Source of the DNA: Patagioenas fasciata
Lineage: Eukaryota > Chordata > Aves > Columbiformes > Columbidae
DNA length: 64,000 nucleotides
Direction of reading: 5' to 3'
Assembly (NCBI RefSeq): GCF_037038585.1
Contig: NC_092520.1
Span: 149,357,104 to 149,421,103, forward strand
Shown here piece after piece: positions 46,322 through 59,400 of this stretch (position 1 is its first letter; each line of letters begins with the position of its first letter). Under the pieces are notes generated by a model. It ran no database searches. It was not told the origin of the DNA and was given only the letters and a program-made list of their open reading frames with translations. Both the position numbers and the translations under genes were made by a program.

Positions 46322-47904
46322 TGTGCCTAAAGGAAAGAGCAAATAAGACATTATAGTAAACACACTTCCATTTTATCACATCCTTTATTCAAGAACTTCC
46401 AGTTTCTGCTCCCCTAAATATTTTAGGAAAGCTTTTGCAAAGAAATCAGTGAGCTGAGGAGAAAAGCGCAAGTAGTAAGGTTGACATATTGGATTTTTAA
46501 TAAATCCAAGGCAGCTACAGTGAGGTGGGAGTCTCCTGCTTATCTGAATGCTCTTGGGAGCCATAATTTTATTTTTAGCAGGATACTTGACAAATCTCTG
46601 CTCAGTACTGGGTTGAAAACAAAGACCATACTTTGGAGCAAAGTCGGTTCAAGGTGGTGACAAGACTCATCAGAAATCACCCTGTCCCCTCTTCTCATCC
46701 TCATATTCCAGATGGATCTATTTCAGGTCATTCAACCCTATTAACAAAATGTAGTATTTCATCTTACACTTCTGCTCCAAGACACACAACCACCCTCCCT
46801 TCCAAGAACAGCAGCTATGAAATTAGACAGCATGCATGTGCACACATGCCCTTACTCCCAGTCTGTTAATGAGAGTTATTCCTTCCTGAGACTCCCAAGA
46901 GCTGCTCGTTGCTTCTGGTGACTGGGTTTTTCCTTAGTAACTATCTTGAAAGAAGCCTCCTTATTTTAGGATCCTTTCACATATAAAACCAGAACAGTCA
47001 CTGAAGTCTTTCAGCCGTGTTCAACACATGCACCAGAGCAGTATTCCTGCTCCTGGACGCAGCTGGGCCAACACCACTGCTCTGTAGCTCAGACAGAAGG
47101 TTGTGCATTACCCATGGCTCCATCCTGACAGCCTTCCTCACCTGTCCCTCAGTAATTCCCAAAACATTTTTACTCACAAAAATAACAAAAAAGTTCCCGG
47201 GACATGAAGGAGGATGCAGAGAAGAAACCCATTTGTAAACTCATAAATAGGTTACTGTTTGGACAGCCTCATCGATGAACAGATTAGAGCATCCATGCAA
47301 TTTTCTAACCCAAATTCTGCTGCTAGGCCTATATACCTGCCTTCAAACTTGTTATCTCTGTATGTCTTACTCATTCAGACTGTAACAAAACACAGTCTAA
47401 AGCTCATCATTACAGAGCTTCATCACGCACAGTGCTGTGTATCTATATAAATCTTAAGCTGAAGAGATGCAAAACAAAGAAGTTATCAAAAAGTAAGTAT
47501 CAGAAACAGACAGAGATGTCTCAGAACTCTACACATTTCCTCTGTGGTACTTGGAGGTCTGCAGGGGCTGGTCCAGGGAGCACTGTTGTGTGCAAACTGT
47601 ATTCCAGTCCATATGGCAGAGCAGGCTGAGGATAACATAGAAACACAGCCATGCTGCAGAAATCACAAAACAAGAGCCTGAAGAGACAGTTATGGCATAA
47701 ACCAATAGTTTCATATGTGAAAATTAGAGGGGTCTTTGCACATTCTTGAACTCCCTGTCTTGCTTCACAAAATGAAAATATAAGATCAGACTTGCCTGCA
47801 GCCTTTCCTGTATATTTACAAAACACCATCCCATAGATCCTCTCCGAATTCGTCTTTTCTGATACTACCACAGCAGGTTAGGAAAGACTTTCTGTAAATG
47901 TGAT

Positions 47905-48085
47905 GTGGCTGGGTTTGTTTTGTTTTTGTGGGGTTTTCTGTTTGGTTAGTGGTTTTTTTGTTTTTGTTGTTGTTGGGTTTGTTTTTGTTTTGTTGGTTTT
48001 GTGTATGTGTCGTTTTTTGTGTGTGTTTTTGTTGTTGTTTTTTGTTATTTTGGGAGGGGTATTTGTTTGATTTTGCAGTGGGGTG
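47905..48085. repeat. G/T-rich low-complexity tract
   Basis: Imperfect TTTTG/TTG/GT repeats over about 180 bp; the associated open frame (FLFLLLLGLFLFCWFCV...) is a composition artefact. Confidence 0.85.
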
Positions 48086-51000
48086 GAGGGGGTTGGTTGA
48101 GATGTTTTCTGAGGGGAAGGGGGAGGATGCTTAACAATTAATCATGACAGGTAAAGGAAGGAAGAAACCTATGAGCCTTTCTGCAGATAACAAATGTGAA
48201 AAATCAAGCCCAGCCATCAGAAGACCTGGCTCTGCTGCAGGAAGCCCAGACTCATTCTGTTTCACTTCATGCATCACTGGCAGCCAGACTCTGTATCCAC
48301 ACTCTTTAGCAGCAATGTTTGCACACTGATTAGTCTTCTTGACTGGGCCTATTCAGCAGGCAGGAAATTATTATTTAGAGTTGTAAAACATACAAGTCAA
48401 TCTGAGAGGAGTGCAGCTAATTTTGAGATGGCAATTTTTGATCTGCTGACCACAGCCAAGCCTGAACTCTTTGTGCTTTCAAATCTACTATTTGACCGAC
48501 AATGCAGAACAAAGCGACCATATAACACGGTGAGTGCGCAGTTACAAGATGCTTTGGCTCTGGCAGCAAAGCAAGTTTACGATCCTCCCTGCCCCTGGTC
48601 ACAACTCTTCTGTTGCATCAATGCTGCTGATGTTTGGGATGCCTATTTTTAACTCAGATCAGTTCAATGACCTGATTTACCACAGCCAGAGAAACAGCTG
48701 TAATTGCCCAGTCATGGAACAGAGTGGGAAGCAGGGGCAAGAAGGGGACTTCTTGAACTTGCTTCACTATCAAAACCATTACCGTGTAATGGTAATCCTG
48801 CCCCATAGGATGAGAAGGCCAAGCTTTTCATCTCTTGAAGCCAGATGAGATTATACAGCCCCAGTATGATTTCCCAGGCACTCGCCAATCCTTATTCTCC
48901 TAATGACCTTTCTGAAGCCAAGTTCGGTTCAGCTGCTGACTGACAAATGCTCACACTCAGAAGCACTCCCTGAAGCCTCTGCACTTTCAGCACTCCACCA
49001 GCTACTCCCAAACCATGTCTTTTGTCACACTCAGAAGCTGCAAAACATTCTTCAGGACCTGCTGCTCCCTTGTAGAAAGAAGAGCACACAGGAGTGGGGT
49101 AAAGCAGGGGAAGCCCCGGGTGCTCCTGCTTACAGTCTCACAGTTCAGCTGTCAGTAACTTCAGTTTCACAGGTTCTCAATGCAGCCTCTCACACGAACT
49201 CTGGATTCTCAACTTTCCTAAAAATAAACACATTAGAGAAATGTGGAAGACACTGTGGGAACTGCTACCAGAGACAGATAAAACAGAAGTCCCTTCTGTG
49301 CAAGGTAATAAATTAGAGATTTATAGCAAGAAAGAGGAAAAACAGCAACACCCTTCTGAATGGCAAGACTCAGGTGAAATCCCATGCTACAACTGCTATT
49401 TATCACTTCTTGTGACCAAACTAACTAGAAATAAGCCATTTTTACAAACACTTTCATCAAAGACCTGACCATGTGCTTTGAATAAATGCAGAAGTGCTTC
49501 CCATGACAGGGACTACAAGAACAACGAAGATTTTAATAGGGAAAAGCCAAAATATTCCAAACAAAAGTCAGGAAGGAAAGCAAAGACTGAATGTCACTCA
49601 GCAAGATCAACTCTTATCTCAACATTCAGTGCACTGAGAAGGAAGAAACACATTTCCTTGCCATGCTCCACTATCAAAATTAGGCATCACATAAAAACAA
49701 AGCGCTGAAGATTAGAAAGATTGCAGCTCTCTCTCCCTGTCCAATGGATGCCAAGCCTTCACGTAACATATGCATCAAAGGTGCAAATACACTGTTCGTA
49801 TCTTACACATGGAAGTGACTTCCACAAAGCAACAAACTGCTTCTAGTATCACTCCAGAATCTTTAAGAGGAAGCTGGTGTGTTTCAGCAGAAAGCACAGT
49901 ATGCTGGAATTATGACATCCGACATGAAATACTCAGATGCTGCAGTGAGAAACGGACATGTGAAACCCCAAAGCAAGTATGATTCAGACAGGCAGATGTC
50001 AGATCACCCAAGAGATTTAATCATTAGTGGTGTGACCACCTGTGGGTCACACAAGGCAGAAGAAATAGAAACGCGGCTCTTTTTTTGTGATCAAAGAGGC
50101 TCTGGAAAAAGAGTTGCAGCATCTGGGAGCTCCAGCCACTCTATTCAATTATTTTTTCTATGTCAACTTTCATGATCAAGACAAATGTGCTCCAGTGTTA
50201 TATAATAACCTAATTTGCCTTATTAAATTGCAAACAAAAAGAAAAAGGTTGTTTTCTCACTGTACCACCTGCTTGTGAGTGCTATATCCTGATTTAGAAG
50301 TTCTGACTAGAGCTAGCAACTGCTCAGATTTGCCTTAATCTGCCTATACCTTTAACCTTAAGCAAACCGGTACAAAGCTCATCAGGGCTGGTGGATACCC
50401 CTCTGCACCCAGGGCTGCTCTCGACCTCTCAGTTCCAACATTCACACTGGCAAAAGCTGAGAGACACAACAGCAGTGGGAACTGCAAGATCAGCCTCCAC
50501 CAGACTGCCCTACCTTTCCAAAAGACTTACACCAGGACACATACAGGCTGAGCACTCCAGGGTTTTCAAGTATCTGGAATGAGCAACTGGTCATACTGTT
50601 AAATTATCACAGACAAATCTAATATTCAGATGGTTACGTAGAGATTTGCAGCCCTGAACCCAAAGAAGGAAGTATGCAATTCACTGCTCTGGGTAGGTAG
50701 AAAAATGTTCCACCTACTTTGCTCACCTCTTGGGTTACTTCTCCCTGAACCCAAGAATAAAACTCCTTATGTCAAGGCTAATCCTAAGAGAACTTGTTAG
50801 AGAGCAAATGAAGTCTGTAAAAGAAGCAGCACTCCTCTAAGTTCTTTAGAAACTATTGCTCTAAGGAGGACCAATCACTGACATTATTATCTACAAACAA
50901 AAACCCCCTACAACCTTAAAATATCTTGATTTTTCAAGGGAACATAAACAAAGGCAACATTAAGAAAATAATTTAGCTGCCCTCAACACACGCAGAGAAT

Positions 51001-51157
51001 GTAAAGCTCTATATAAAACAAGCACTTACCAGATGCATACTTAACTATGAAAATAAAGGGAGGATAGAGCAAGCTACCACCACCACCACTTGTTTCCTTA
51101 ACAAACTTCATGGTATTAAAAAAAGGGAGTTGAGGGAAGAAGAGGGCTTAAATACTT

Positions 51158-51176
51158 AAAAAAAAAAAAAAAAAAA
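51158..51176. repeat. A19 homopolymer
   Basis: Nineteen consecutive A after AATACTT; no identifiable retroelement body upstream. Confidence 0.85.
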
Positions 51177-52175
51177 TCAGTGTGTATTCTTCAAAGATAC
51201 AAGGGCTGCTTCAGCAATTACTGTGCTGCTGTTTCTGTCATTGCACTGGAAAGGCAGCATGAACTAAAGCCCCTTAATTACCACACACTGTAACATCTCC
51301 AAGAAGTGGTGACAGGCTGTCTCTAGCCCTATGTCTCTCCTTTGTAGGACCCTAATAAAAGATCAATGCCTCATAGCCACCTGCAAGGATGCAGAAACCA
51401 GTACTATGCAATGAAACACAAGTCTGCACATCCTGCACCACACACCACTGCACTGCTACCACCAAGATGGTTCCACAGCGGCAACAGACCAAGTCACAAA
51501 TGAACTACAGGCTAAGATTAAACACATTCAAAAGATGGAGTAGAGAGAAGTGCTGTCTCCTCCGAGAGGAGAGTCTCATCCATAACTTGGTTCACAGTGA
51601 GAATTCAACCTAAATCCCTTGCTGACAGTACCTTCTTACACGTAATACTTTCTGTCATGTTCACCTGGACAAACATTGTCCCATCCTGGCTGACAATAAG
51701 AGACCTCAGTTATTCTCATTTTCCTCTGCTCCAGTCTAGTACACTACATCAGCACATGGCTCACAACACCTAAATGCAGCTTTTAGAGCTCACAAATCTC
51801 CCAGCTGTTAAAATGTCTGCTGTGCGTCTCACCACAAACTTCTACTGTACACTCACCTACAGTACTCTGTAGTATTGTACTTAAAATACTACTACATCAT
51901 CTTCATTCTCTACTTTCCACAGAGGATTCCCACAGAATTTCAAATCATGATGAAATCTGCTGTCATATTCAAGTCACACATTGGTTGTACTAGACACTTG
52001 CCTAGAGGCCATTCCAACAAAATATCAGAATGAGTTCCTCCAAGGACAAAATACTACTAATTAAAAAAAAAGTTACTTTAGCATCTTGCCCTCCACAGAT
52101 AAATCATACTACTGTGAGTCTACTGCATTTAAAAGAGAGACTTAACGCAGCACAGGAGCCTAGATGCAAGTCCTA

Positions 52176-52403
52176 CCCTGTTTCCCCAAAAATAAGACCT
52201 ACCTCGAAAATAAGACCTAGCACAATTTTTCAGGATTTTTGAGAATGCTCGAAACATAAGCCCTACTCCAAAAATAAGCCCTAGTTACAGTTCATTAAAA
52301 AAGTCAATTTAAATAGTGTCCAGGCAGCTATACATGTAAAAAAGTAATACGTTTTGGAGCAAAAACTAATATAAGATCCTGCCTTATTTTCAGGGAAACA
52401 GGG
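52176..52403. mobile_element. 228 bp TA-flanked MITE, copy 1 (Tc1/mariner-like)
   Basis: Bounded by TA at 52174-52175 and 52404-52405, as expected from a TA target duplication. Termini CCCTGTTTCCC...GGGAAACAGGG are inverted, extending imperfectly to about 24 bp. The interior has repeated AAAATAAGACCTA/AAAATAAGCCCTA motifs. No coding capacity, so non-autonomous. Same length and orientation as copy 2 at 57.6 kb. Confidence 0.85.
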
Positions 52404-52598
52404 TATTTCACTGTGCAGCAAATGATTGTTCTGCTCCATGGTGACATTCACTAGAGGGGATGAAATTTAGTCCTCCAGCAGAGCACACAAGAAGTAACTA
52501 TCCTGGGTAGGAGAGCAGGACGTATTTCCAGCAGTGAGACAAGAGGTTCGCCACAGTCCCTGTGCTAAGCCAACTTTACCTTTTGGGGTGAGGGGGGC

Positions 52599-52630
52599 AG
52601 GGAGGAGAAGGGAAGGGAGGAGGAGAGAAG
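52599..52630. repeat. 32 bp pure purine tract
   Basis: Uninterrupted A/G run in WASHC1 intron 1, next to a G6 run. Confidence 0.8.
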
Positions 52631-55600
52631 CACTTTGAGAAGTTAAGAGGATGAAAAGTCTATTTATATTTTTTAATTAACCATGTTCTACAGTGTTATT
52701 AAGCAGCAATCCAAGATGCAGATGGTACTGATTTGATTGGCAAGAGGTGCACTGTGCTGAATATTAAGGAACTCTGCCCCTATAAATAGGTCTAATCACC
52801 ATCTGAAGGCTGGAAGGCAGTGATGAAAGAAAGCATTAATAAGACCATAATTAGGCCTTGTAGCAGCCTGTATTCCACCAGGGTGCTCATGTTACTAGAC
52901 ATCTCTTACAGTAGCATCCTCAAACTCTGTTGTAGACATTATTGCTTTGGGTCTCCAAAACTCTAGTAGCTATTTTAGACAGAGCTATGAAGAAGGGGGT
53001 TTCTTCACCTTTGGAGGGCCTGGTGTTGGTTAGGATTTTACTTCCCAGTACCATTTCTGGAGCAAGAGAGCTCTCCATTCCAGCTGTTCCACCCTGCCCA
53101 CTCTCATCAAGTGAATTAAATTGGGCAGCTGGAGCTCCCCAGGCACAACAACTAAAAAGGGGTGCAGGAAAGTGATAAGCTTTAGACGCTATTGCTCTCC
53201 CTCCCTCTCAGAGCAGCAGGAGCACATCATGGCCACATCTACACCACCAAGTTAACCTAGCTGCAGCTGTAAAAACCATTTCTGGTCCTCTGCTCCAGCT
53301 TTAGAAAGAGAGTTACTTACTCAACCTCATCAATGTCACACTTTCAGCCTGTCCTTACAGTATAGCATTACCTCAAGAGAACAACAAAATAGTCTGTATA
53401 AAAAATGAATCCCACAATGCATCTCCCACTATATACTGATATTTCCAAAAGTCGCCCATCGATACGGGACTGCCCGAACAGCCAAGATCTTTTCAAGAGG
53501 AGTCAGCCTCCCACATCACACCACAGCCCTGCAGAAACAGCAGAACAGTGGGGAGCCTGACCTGATGCTCAGGAGGACTTGGGGGCTCATGCTGCATCTC
53601 ACACACTGCGTGTCCTGGCCTTGTGGGACAATATGCTGCTTGGCAATGGTAGGAGTGGATTCCATCACTGACGCCATCTCACCTCATCTGTCCTAGCAGC
53701 AGCTGCAGGAAAAGGAAAAGCTTTTTCTGCAGCACTGGTAGGCAGCCACTAACTACCCAACGCCACTCAGTGCTCCATATCCAAATGGTGTGGAATTATT
53801 GGCAGTTACTACATAGGCATTACCCTCCAAGAACATCATGTTGCACCACAATGTCAGCTACAGTGCTAGGTGTCTTTTTGTTAGCTGAATCTATGTACTG
53901 CTGATGGCTGTTTAGTTCAGCCTTGGGATCTGCTTGAAAGGCACCCCAGATCCATTCAATTTGAAATTGATATTTCACTCTACCTACTGACTACCAGTAT
54001 TGTACTAGAAAAAGGTATTAAGGTAATGCTATGAAGATATTAACTTTTGGAAACAGTGAGACTCTGGTATGAAGCTTGCATCCAAAATCTCAAAACTTTT
54101 TTTTTTTTCCAGTTAGTTCCCTAGGGAACACAATAAATAGGCTGTAACAGGTTGTAAACTGGGTACCTGATAGCAACCTGTCTCCCTGGACCACAGGCGG
54201 TATCAGAGACTGACAAACACCCCTTGCTACTTATGTGTTTGTCCTATCCTTCTGTTTCCAGAATAAAGGCTGTACCTGTATCTGTACCTGATCCTTCCTG
54301 AGCAGTCAGAGTTTCCAAAGGAAAGTCACTGACCTGTCAAAAACCTACTTCTGAAAGTGTGAGCCCAGTATTTAAGGCTTCTCTCAAGTATTTAAGTATT
54401 TAAGCTTCTCTCAAGAAGTCAAAGTTTTGGCTCAGACACATTGCTTTGAAAGAAACAGTAGGTATTGAGGCTACTAAAGACAGATGAAATCTATGAGCAA
54501 TATGACATTAAGGCAAAGACATCATTGACAGGTAACTAAATGCACATGAACTGCAGGATTTGGTTTCCCGCCAGCAGCATTGTCTCTCCAGAAGACAGAA
54601 TGCTATTACTTTAAGTTATATTTTAAAGATAATCTGAAAGATAGAGGCTTAAAATAATTTAGAGATGCATGTCGATATTCTTAGCTTCACAAGCTAAGGC
54701 GGCCTCCAAGTCACTTGTGTCTTCAGCACAACCTTTCCCTCCCAATATCGAGCTCTACTTTGTGAAGCACAGACATCAGCCCGTGCTGCCACGAGGCATG
54801 GAGCTGTGGGCTGCAGCACCTTGCTGAGAAAGTCCTGTCCTCTACGTGCAGCCTGAAATTTATTTCCTTCAGCCAGATGAATAAAGCTAATTTTGACAGA
54901 CAAATGTTGATATCTAAAGTTAACCAAAAAACCCACTCTGGAACTGTCACCTTTGGCTTTCATTATTAATAAAGACCATCAGGCACTCTAACAAACAACT
55001 AATCTGATTCTAAGGCAGCCATCTAAAACTGACCCAAAGCAGTGTGCTAATTGTCTGCCTTCCCTTCCTCCCACTATTTATTATAAAAAAGCCTAAGAAA
55101 CAGCTTAGCTACACATAAAGTACAGACATAAGAAGTAATGCTGAGAATCCCAGCGCAAAACATCCAGGCACAGCTCTTCATTTGATTTCCTAAATGGGAG
55201 CACTCCAGTTTTGTATGCCTGAAATACACAGAAGGCTATGCCCAAAGTCCCTTGGAAGGTCACTTCCCTTCCATAAGTTCTCTTAGATGTTGGAGTGTTT
55301 CAAAAGCAAGTTAGGTGAAACGCTGCTGTAGAGCTTCCTTCAGAACGTTTGGTTCAGAAAAATTAGGAGCTGCTCAATCTTACTATCAGACCACAGCAAC
55401 AAATACATAACTTTCAAACCCACCACACTTTCCTAAAAACAAAACAAACAAAAAACCCCAAACAGTTAATTTTTCCCCTCTAATTTTCTGATGAAAAATC
55501 AGTTTCAGTCTCCTGCTGAGTGAAGATACATGCAGATCTAACCATTGCCACATCACACTGCCACAAACCCTAACGAGCAATGTCTTATTTTTCACCTCCA

Positions 55601-56095
55601 CATTCAGTACCCTCTGCTCCAAGGTTCAGGAATGTGTTACGACACATCCTGAGATATGTAATGAAGACAACAACCAAATCAAACTAGCAAGCAAACCAGT
55701 TCTTGTCCATTTGATATATTTAAAAGCAAAGGGAATGCTTGCATTTCTGTAAGGTGACAGGAAGGAAACTCACTGTAAGGAAGTGTCTTCAAGCCTGCTC
55801 ACATTTGCTAGAAGGAATATCCCTACAGGGTGGCCTGGATAACACGAGCTGACAAAAAGCTGGGTCAAAAGAATGACACCTGGGGAATCAGTAACCCGCT
55901 AAACAAGCTGGTGGATGGACTATTTTCTGGCAAAGGTTATCTTGTGAAGGGGTCTAAGCAGAGCTAATTAGCTATAGAAATTGCTTTTTGACTGATAAAA
56001 ATTATTCCCTTCAAGCCTATACACCACAGCCATGGGAAACATCACAATTTCAAACATAATCCTCTTCTTCCTCTGCACGCTACCTTTAATCTAAA

Positions 56096-56112
56096 TATAT
56101 ATATATATATAT
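56096..56112. repeat. (AT)n microsatellite
   Basis: About eight AT units followed by GTATTTATATAAAAA. Confidence 0.85.
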
Positions 56113-57118
56113 GTATTTATATAAAAAGAATCTGCCTTGCTTTCAGGCTTATCTCAGTACTATTCTTCTCCAACCCTCAATTTCTGCCCTTCTCTTTTAC
56201 TGCTCAGGCTGAGCACAAGTGACTGCAGTTACCTGGTATAACCAGAACCCAGACTGCTGAGTTGTTCCCAGGGATTATCTGCTTTCAGTTTTCTTGCCAA
56301 CAAACTCCTGAGTTGAGAGAACAGCACTTTTTATGTGAAGTAATGAAGATTTAAAAACTCACTTTAAATATCCAGAGTGATAGAGGACAGCAGATGCTAA
56401 GCCTGTGCTGCTCTGAGAGTACCTCAGGCATCTTTCTGCCTGAGGGCTCTTTGGAGCTGTAGCTATTTCTGCACAACCAAAGCATCCCAGGAATAGAGGT
56501 ATATTGGGCAACCTTTACATCCCAGCTTTACTACTCTGACAAGACAAATATAATAAAAAATCACGAGACTTTATCAGCCCCTAGTTAACCTTCCTAAAAG
56601 AAAGTCTAAGCAAGGGACAGTTGACTAGAACACCTCCGATTCTCCCGACAGCTGAAATGCAGAAAGCTTCTACAAGGACACGCCAAAGCCAGGTTGCTTC
56701 CAGCCCTTGCCTCTGGCAAGAGCAGCACTATCCGCTCCGCTTCCTTTCACTGCTCAAGGAAGGCTCAGTAATTCAGTGAACTGGCAAGAAATAGGGGCAG
56801 TTTTAGCTTCTACCTCATCTACTTCACGACAGGTCAATCCAGCCTGCAAGTCACTGCCAGTAACATCCGCTGCGCCACCTAAATGAAATAAATAGGTCAT
56901 CTCAAGCAAAACCCTAGCTGATATTTGCCTGAATCACGTGGAATACCACAACCACAGCCAGCATGATTCCACGTTATTTGTTGGCATTTGCACTGTAGAA
57001 TTGAGTAGAATCAAGAATCAGCCTACTCCTCAGGGATGAAAAGCCCTCTCTTTTGAAAGAGGCCTTTGGAAACATCCAGGTGCTGTTCAACCACTCAATA
57101 TTTGAACCACACCACTTT

Positions 57119-57142
57119 AAAAAAAAAAAAAAAAAAAAAAAA
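57119..57142. repeat. A24 homopolymer
   Basis: 24 consecutive A after CCACTTT, then GGAGG. No identifiable retrocopy upstream. Confidence 0.88.
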
Positions 57143-57600
57143 GGAGGAAAACTCCACCACAACAGGACCTCTGTTTATTACTAATATAAATACTAACAAT
57201 GATTATCACTGCTGGATGTGGATTCACAATGTTTGCTACATCCATCAGCAGCCTTTCTTCATGTGTACAGCTAGGTCTAGTAGCCCTGCACTCTTTTTAC
57301 TGTTGGCTGACTCATTCTTTATTTTGAACATAGAAAAAAACTAATACAATAAATGCATTTGTCACAACAGCATTTGGGTTCACTTGCAAACACTGACAAC
57401 ATGTTTTTATCTGACAAATAGTTACAATGCCACAGCTGCCAGCTTGGGAGCGAGGAACATGCCCTTGTGCAACTTAAAGGTAACCAATATTAAAGCTGAT
57501 TAGCCAGTACTCCAGGTAGCAAACTGGGTTGATGCACTAATGGACTAGAAGTTCCGCCTTCTACATCTGTGGTGTTCTTTGAATTAGTTGATCACTAATA

Positions 57601-57828
57601 CCCTGTTTCCCCCAAAATAAAACCTACCCTGGAAACAAGCCCTAGCATGATTTTTCAAGATCTTTGAGGATGCTCGAAATATAAGCCCTACTCCAAAAAT
57701 AAGCCCTAGCCACAGTTAATTTAAAAAGTCAATTTAAATAATGTCCAGGCAGCTATACATAAAAAAAAGTAAGCACCTTTTGGAGCAAAAATGAATACCA
57801 AACCTGTCTTATTTTCGGGGAAACAGGG
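57601..57828. mobile_element. 228 bp TA-flanked MITE, copy 2 (Tc1/mariner-like)
   Basis: Left flank TA at 57599-57600; right flank TG at 57829-57830 (probably mutated TA). Termini CCCTGTTTCCCC...GGGGAAACAGGG form about 24 bp of inverted repeat. Internal order matches copy 1, with scattered substitutions (by eye roughly 85-90 percent identical). Confidence 0.85.
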
Positions 57829-58145
57829 TGCTAACCAATTGGTACTTGGAATAGTACAAAACCATCACAACTCTACCACAAGCCATTAGCTAACTTTCTG
57901 AGGCAAAATTGGTTAACCTTCATGCCAGAGCCCTCTGACCCGCTATCTTGGTCACCTTTTACTCTTTTTCACGACTCCCTTCAGGCTGCAGCATCTAGCT
58001 GCATGTCTCTACAGGGTACCCAAGCTACGTGGAAGGAGGACATTGCCCTCCACAATCCCTGAAGTGCAATGTTGAGTCTAAGTGTTCCATATGTCATAGC
58101 CAACTTGAGATCCGCAGGCTCCTGACAGGACCTCCAGTCTATTTT

Positions 58146-58780
58146 ACAGAATCACAGAATGTTAGGGATTGGAAGGGACATCAAAAGATCATCTAGTCCA
58201 ATCCCCGTGCCGGAGCAGGAATACCTAGATGAGGTTACACAGGAATGTGTCCAGGTGGGTTTTGAATGCCTCCAGAGTAGGAGACTCCACAACCCCCCTG
58301 GGCAGCCTGTTCCAGTGCTCTGGCACCCTCACTGAGAAGAAGTTTCTTCTCATATTTAAGTGGAACCTCCTGTGTTCCAGTTTGTACCCATTGCCCCTTG
58401 TCCTATCATTGGTTGTCACCGAGAAGAGCCTGGCTCCATCCTCATGACACTCACCCTTTGCATATTTATAAATATTAATGAGGTCACCCCTCAGTCTCCT
58501 CTTCTCCAAGCTAAAGAGCCCCAGCTCCCTCAGCCTTTCCTCATAAGGGAGACGCTCCACTCCCTTCATCATCTTTGTTGCCCTGCGCTGGACTCTCTCC
58601 AGCAGTTCCTTGTCCTTCTGGAACTGAGGGGCCCAGAACTGGACACAATATTCCAGGTGTGGTCTCACCAGGGCAGAGTAGTGGGAAAGGAGAACCTCTC
58701 TCGACCTACTGACCACCCCCCTTCTAATACACCCCAGGATGCCACTGGCCTTCCTGGTCACAAGGGCACAGTGCTTAGCA
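58146..58780 (-). mobile_element. CR1 LINE, 3' end with long open RT-tail frame
   Basis: 3' terminus ACAGAATCACAGAATGTTAG on +. The minus strand keeps an uninterrupted 189-codon frame (58225-58794) with [20 protein letters not shown], then [16 protein letters not shown] and [16 protein letters not shown], the C-terminal part of CR1 ORF2 (reverse transcriptase). 5'-truncated, so inactive. The intact frame suggests a comparatively young copy. Sits at the edge of the CpG island in WASHC1 intron 1. Confidence 0.93.
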
Positions 58781-59280
58781 CTGAAGCACCCCATAAGACG
58801 TGTAAAAGAAGACTTTCTAGACCCGTTATCGCACCCTAACAGGCTCTGTACGGCTCATTTCACGTCACTGAGTTCTTCTCCCTAGGCCCTCGCGGAGTCC
58901 CCGAGGGCCGGAGCCTGTGGGTACCAGAAGCGTCTCCCCGCTGGCTGTCAGGCCACAGACCCCACGGCAGCCCCTCACAGGCGCTGACAGGCCCCGCTGC
59001 CCCGCTCAGGCCCAGCGGGCGGGACGGCCCCCTCCCGAGCCCCGGCTCCTTGCCGCTGAGCCCAACCGGAGCCGTTCGCTCTCCACGCTGCGCCGCGGGG
59101 AACTCCCCACACCCAGCCCTCCCCCAGCACCACCGACGCCCGGTGTCCCCGGCCAGGCCGCACCGGGACCAGAACCGGGAGGGGGGTGGAAAGGGGGAGG
59201 ACGAGGACCCGACCCCGCCCGCCCGCCGCAGCCGCGCCCAGCCCAGCACGCGCTTCTCGCCGAACCCGCGCCCCTCTCAC

Positions 59281-59360
59281 CTGCCGCGAACCGGCCACGC
59301 CCCAGCACCCAGCAGGAAGCGACGCCCTGCGCCTCTTCCGCCCCTAGTTGTTCGTCACTT
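59281..59360 (-). other. WASHC1: Predicted non-coding first exon of WASHC1 (5' UTR)
   Basis: On the minus strand GCGGCAG is followed by GTGAGA at 59280, an excellent donor inside the CpG island, upstream of a coding exon that starts only 5 bp before its ATG. The right end (transcription start) is not defined by the sequence; 59360 is a guess from the ETS/NRF1 positions. Confidence 0.5.
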
Positions 59361-59400
59361 CCGCCCGGTTAGGACACCTCCCCGGTGCCGGGAGCGGGGT

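Larger units (their letters stand above)
46327..59280 (-). other. WASHC1 intron 1 (predicted), 13.0 kb
   Basis: From the acceptor before the start-codon exon up to the predicted donor in the CpG island. Contains a G/T-rich tract, two 228 bp inverted-repeat elements, homopolymers and a CR1 copy near its 5' end. Much of the rest is AT-rich unique sequence with nothing recognisable. Confidence 0.6.

Noticed and set aside
47928-48134. Hydrophobic small protein frame
   Set aside because: Product of the G/T-rich low-complexity tract.
43696-57142. T29, A19 and A24 runs as tails of processed pseudogenes
   Set aside because: No recognisable coding body or target duplication next to any of them.
58225-58794. 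189-codon frame as a host gene
   Set aside because: The translation is CR1 ORF2 C-terminus, followed by the CR1 3' end; it is a truncated retrotransposon.
58360-58839. 159-codon + strand open frame
   Set aside because: It is the antisense shadow of the CR1 reverse-transcriptase tail encoded on the minus strand.
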